A stretch of 6,803 nucleotides of DNA from Bacteroidota bacterium (GTDB lineage Bacteria; Bacteroidota; Bacteroidia; Cytophagales; Cyclobacteriaceae): assembly GCA_024643595.1 (NCBI GenBank), contig JAHEMS010000195.1, positions 1 to 6,803 on the forward strand. Reading direction: 5' to 3'. A program made the position numbers and the translations under genes. The notes below the pieces were generated by a model. That model saw nothing but the letters and a program-made list of their open reading frames with translations. It ran no database searches and was not told where the DNA came from. Below are positions 6,374 to 6,803 of the stretch, piece after piece. The number at the start of each line of letters is the position of its first letter. Position 1 is the first letter of the stretch.

Positions 6374-6387
6374 CCTAATTCGAACTC

Positions 6388-6395
6388 TAAAAATA
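6388..6395 (-). promoter_or_regulatory. possible -7 element (TATTTTTA) of the small lipoprotein gene
   Basis: On the - strand TATTTTTA lies 14 bases before the lipoprotein ATG at 6373. It is the same octamer seen ahead of the DUF2911 and PD40/OmpA genes and fits TAnnTTTG at seven of eight positions. No TTG-type -33 box is seen at the usual spacing. Confidence 0.3.
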
Positions 6396-6443
6396 GCTTT
6401 TTATTTTAAATACATGCCTGTAAATTGAATGTGTAAAACGAGC

Positions 6444-6803
6444 ATGGAAAACTGTGAAACAATCTCCGACACCATTGCCAACCCAAAGTATTCTGCCATT
6501 TCATATTACTTTATCTTTTTGTTGCTTCCACTGCAGTTGATTGCCCAGCAACATGTGAAGGAAGTTACGATTGAAAATTTAAATATATCTCTTGTAATAG
6601 ATTCTTCAGGCAACGAGTACCTGGTTAGCAGACCACTTGTTTCCTTTGAAATAAACAATAATGTCTTTTTATCGAATCAACCTGGTCAGGTGCAAATTTC
6701 CTTCAGGCACGAGGTATTGTTAGGTAAAGGCATTAAAGGAGTATTGACCTTTTCGAATATCTCGAAGGATACGCTATCACTATCCAACGTTGTTCCATTT
6801 GGC
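6444..6803 (+). CDS. secreted protein of unknown function, N-terminal part (3' end outside window)
   Basis: The frame is open from the ATG at 6444 to the window end, giving 120 residues. A second in-frame ATG at 6429 would add MCKTS and directly follows an in-frame TGA (6426-6428), so either may be used. A hydrophobic segment at about residues 18-34 (SAISYYFIFLLLPLQLIA) followed by QQ looks like a signal peptide with an unusually long polar N-region. The exported part has alternating polar and hydrophobic residues (VTIENLNISLVIDSSGNEYL, GKGIKGVLTFSNISKDTLSL, SNVVPFG), which suggests a beta-sandwich. It vaguely recalls N-terminal domains of glycoside hydrolases of the alpha-galactosidase type in Bacteroidota, but I cannot confirm this and do not assign it. 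The gene is divergent from the small lipoprotein gene, with 70 bases between the starts. Confidence 0.7.
   Translation, partial: MENCETISDTIANPKYSAISYYFIFLLLPLQLIAQQHVKEVTIENLNISLVIDSSGNEYLVSRPLVSFEINNNVFLSNQPGQVQISFRHEVLLGKGIKGVLTFSNISKDTLSLSNVVPFG

Noticed and set aside
1..6803. Mobile element, CRISPR array, tRNA/rRNA, toxin-antitoxin or defence system
   Set aside because: No transposase or integrase, no regularly spaced repeats, no tRNA-like cloverleaf and no recognisable defence gene were seen on either strand; the genes are ordinary Bacteroidota chromosomal types.

Overview
The window looks like a chromosomal segment from a Bacteroidota bacterium, probably of the Cytophagales type. The reasons are the kinds of protein encoded (a PIG-L deacetylase C-terminus beside a sodium:solute symporter, a DUF2911 protein with a TPR-like tail, a secreted PD40/OmpA protein, a small lipoprotein) and the A-rich leaders without strong Shine-Dalgarno sequences ahead of the genes. 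Lineage is inferred from protein resemblance only; there is no rRNA or other phylogenetic marker.

Layout. Positions 2-2198 (+) form a tight three-gene unit: the 3' end of a PIG-L family deacetylase gene, a 41-codon membrane microprotein gene (373-498), and a sodium:solute symporter (495-2198). The stop/start junctions are TAATG and ATGA, so the three are very probably translationally coupled. The symporter converges on a DUF2911 gene (2232-3080, -). That gene's intrinsic terminator lies inside the last codons of the symporter gene. After a 78-base divergent intergenic region comes a 3-methyladenine DNA glycosylase of the AAG/MPG family (3159-3746, +). Next is a secreted protein with PD40-like beta-propeller repeats, a carboxypeptidase-regulatory-like domain and an OmpA C-terminal domain (3789-5327, +). 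A 182-base gap follows, containing a start-less open frame and a perfect 12-base palindrome. A TetR-type regulator (5510-6139, +) converges on a small, very basic lipoprotein gene (6179-6373, -). The window ends inside a secreted protein gene (6444 onwards, +) that I could not identify.

How the genes work together. The only clear functional unit is the deacetylase-microprotein-symporter operon. The likely theme is enzymatic release or modification of an N-acetylated amino-sugar or related substrate, with Na+-coupled uptake of a solute. The microprotein may be a small symporter partner. The remaining genes look like independent housekeeping, envelope and regulatory genes. I see no transposon, integrase, CRISPR array, tRNA, rRNA, toxin-antitoxin pair or defence system. 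The window contains no convincing new multi-gene system. The most interesting item is the 41-aa coupled membrane protein, which is easily missed because of its size.
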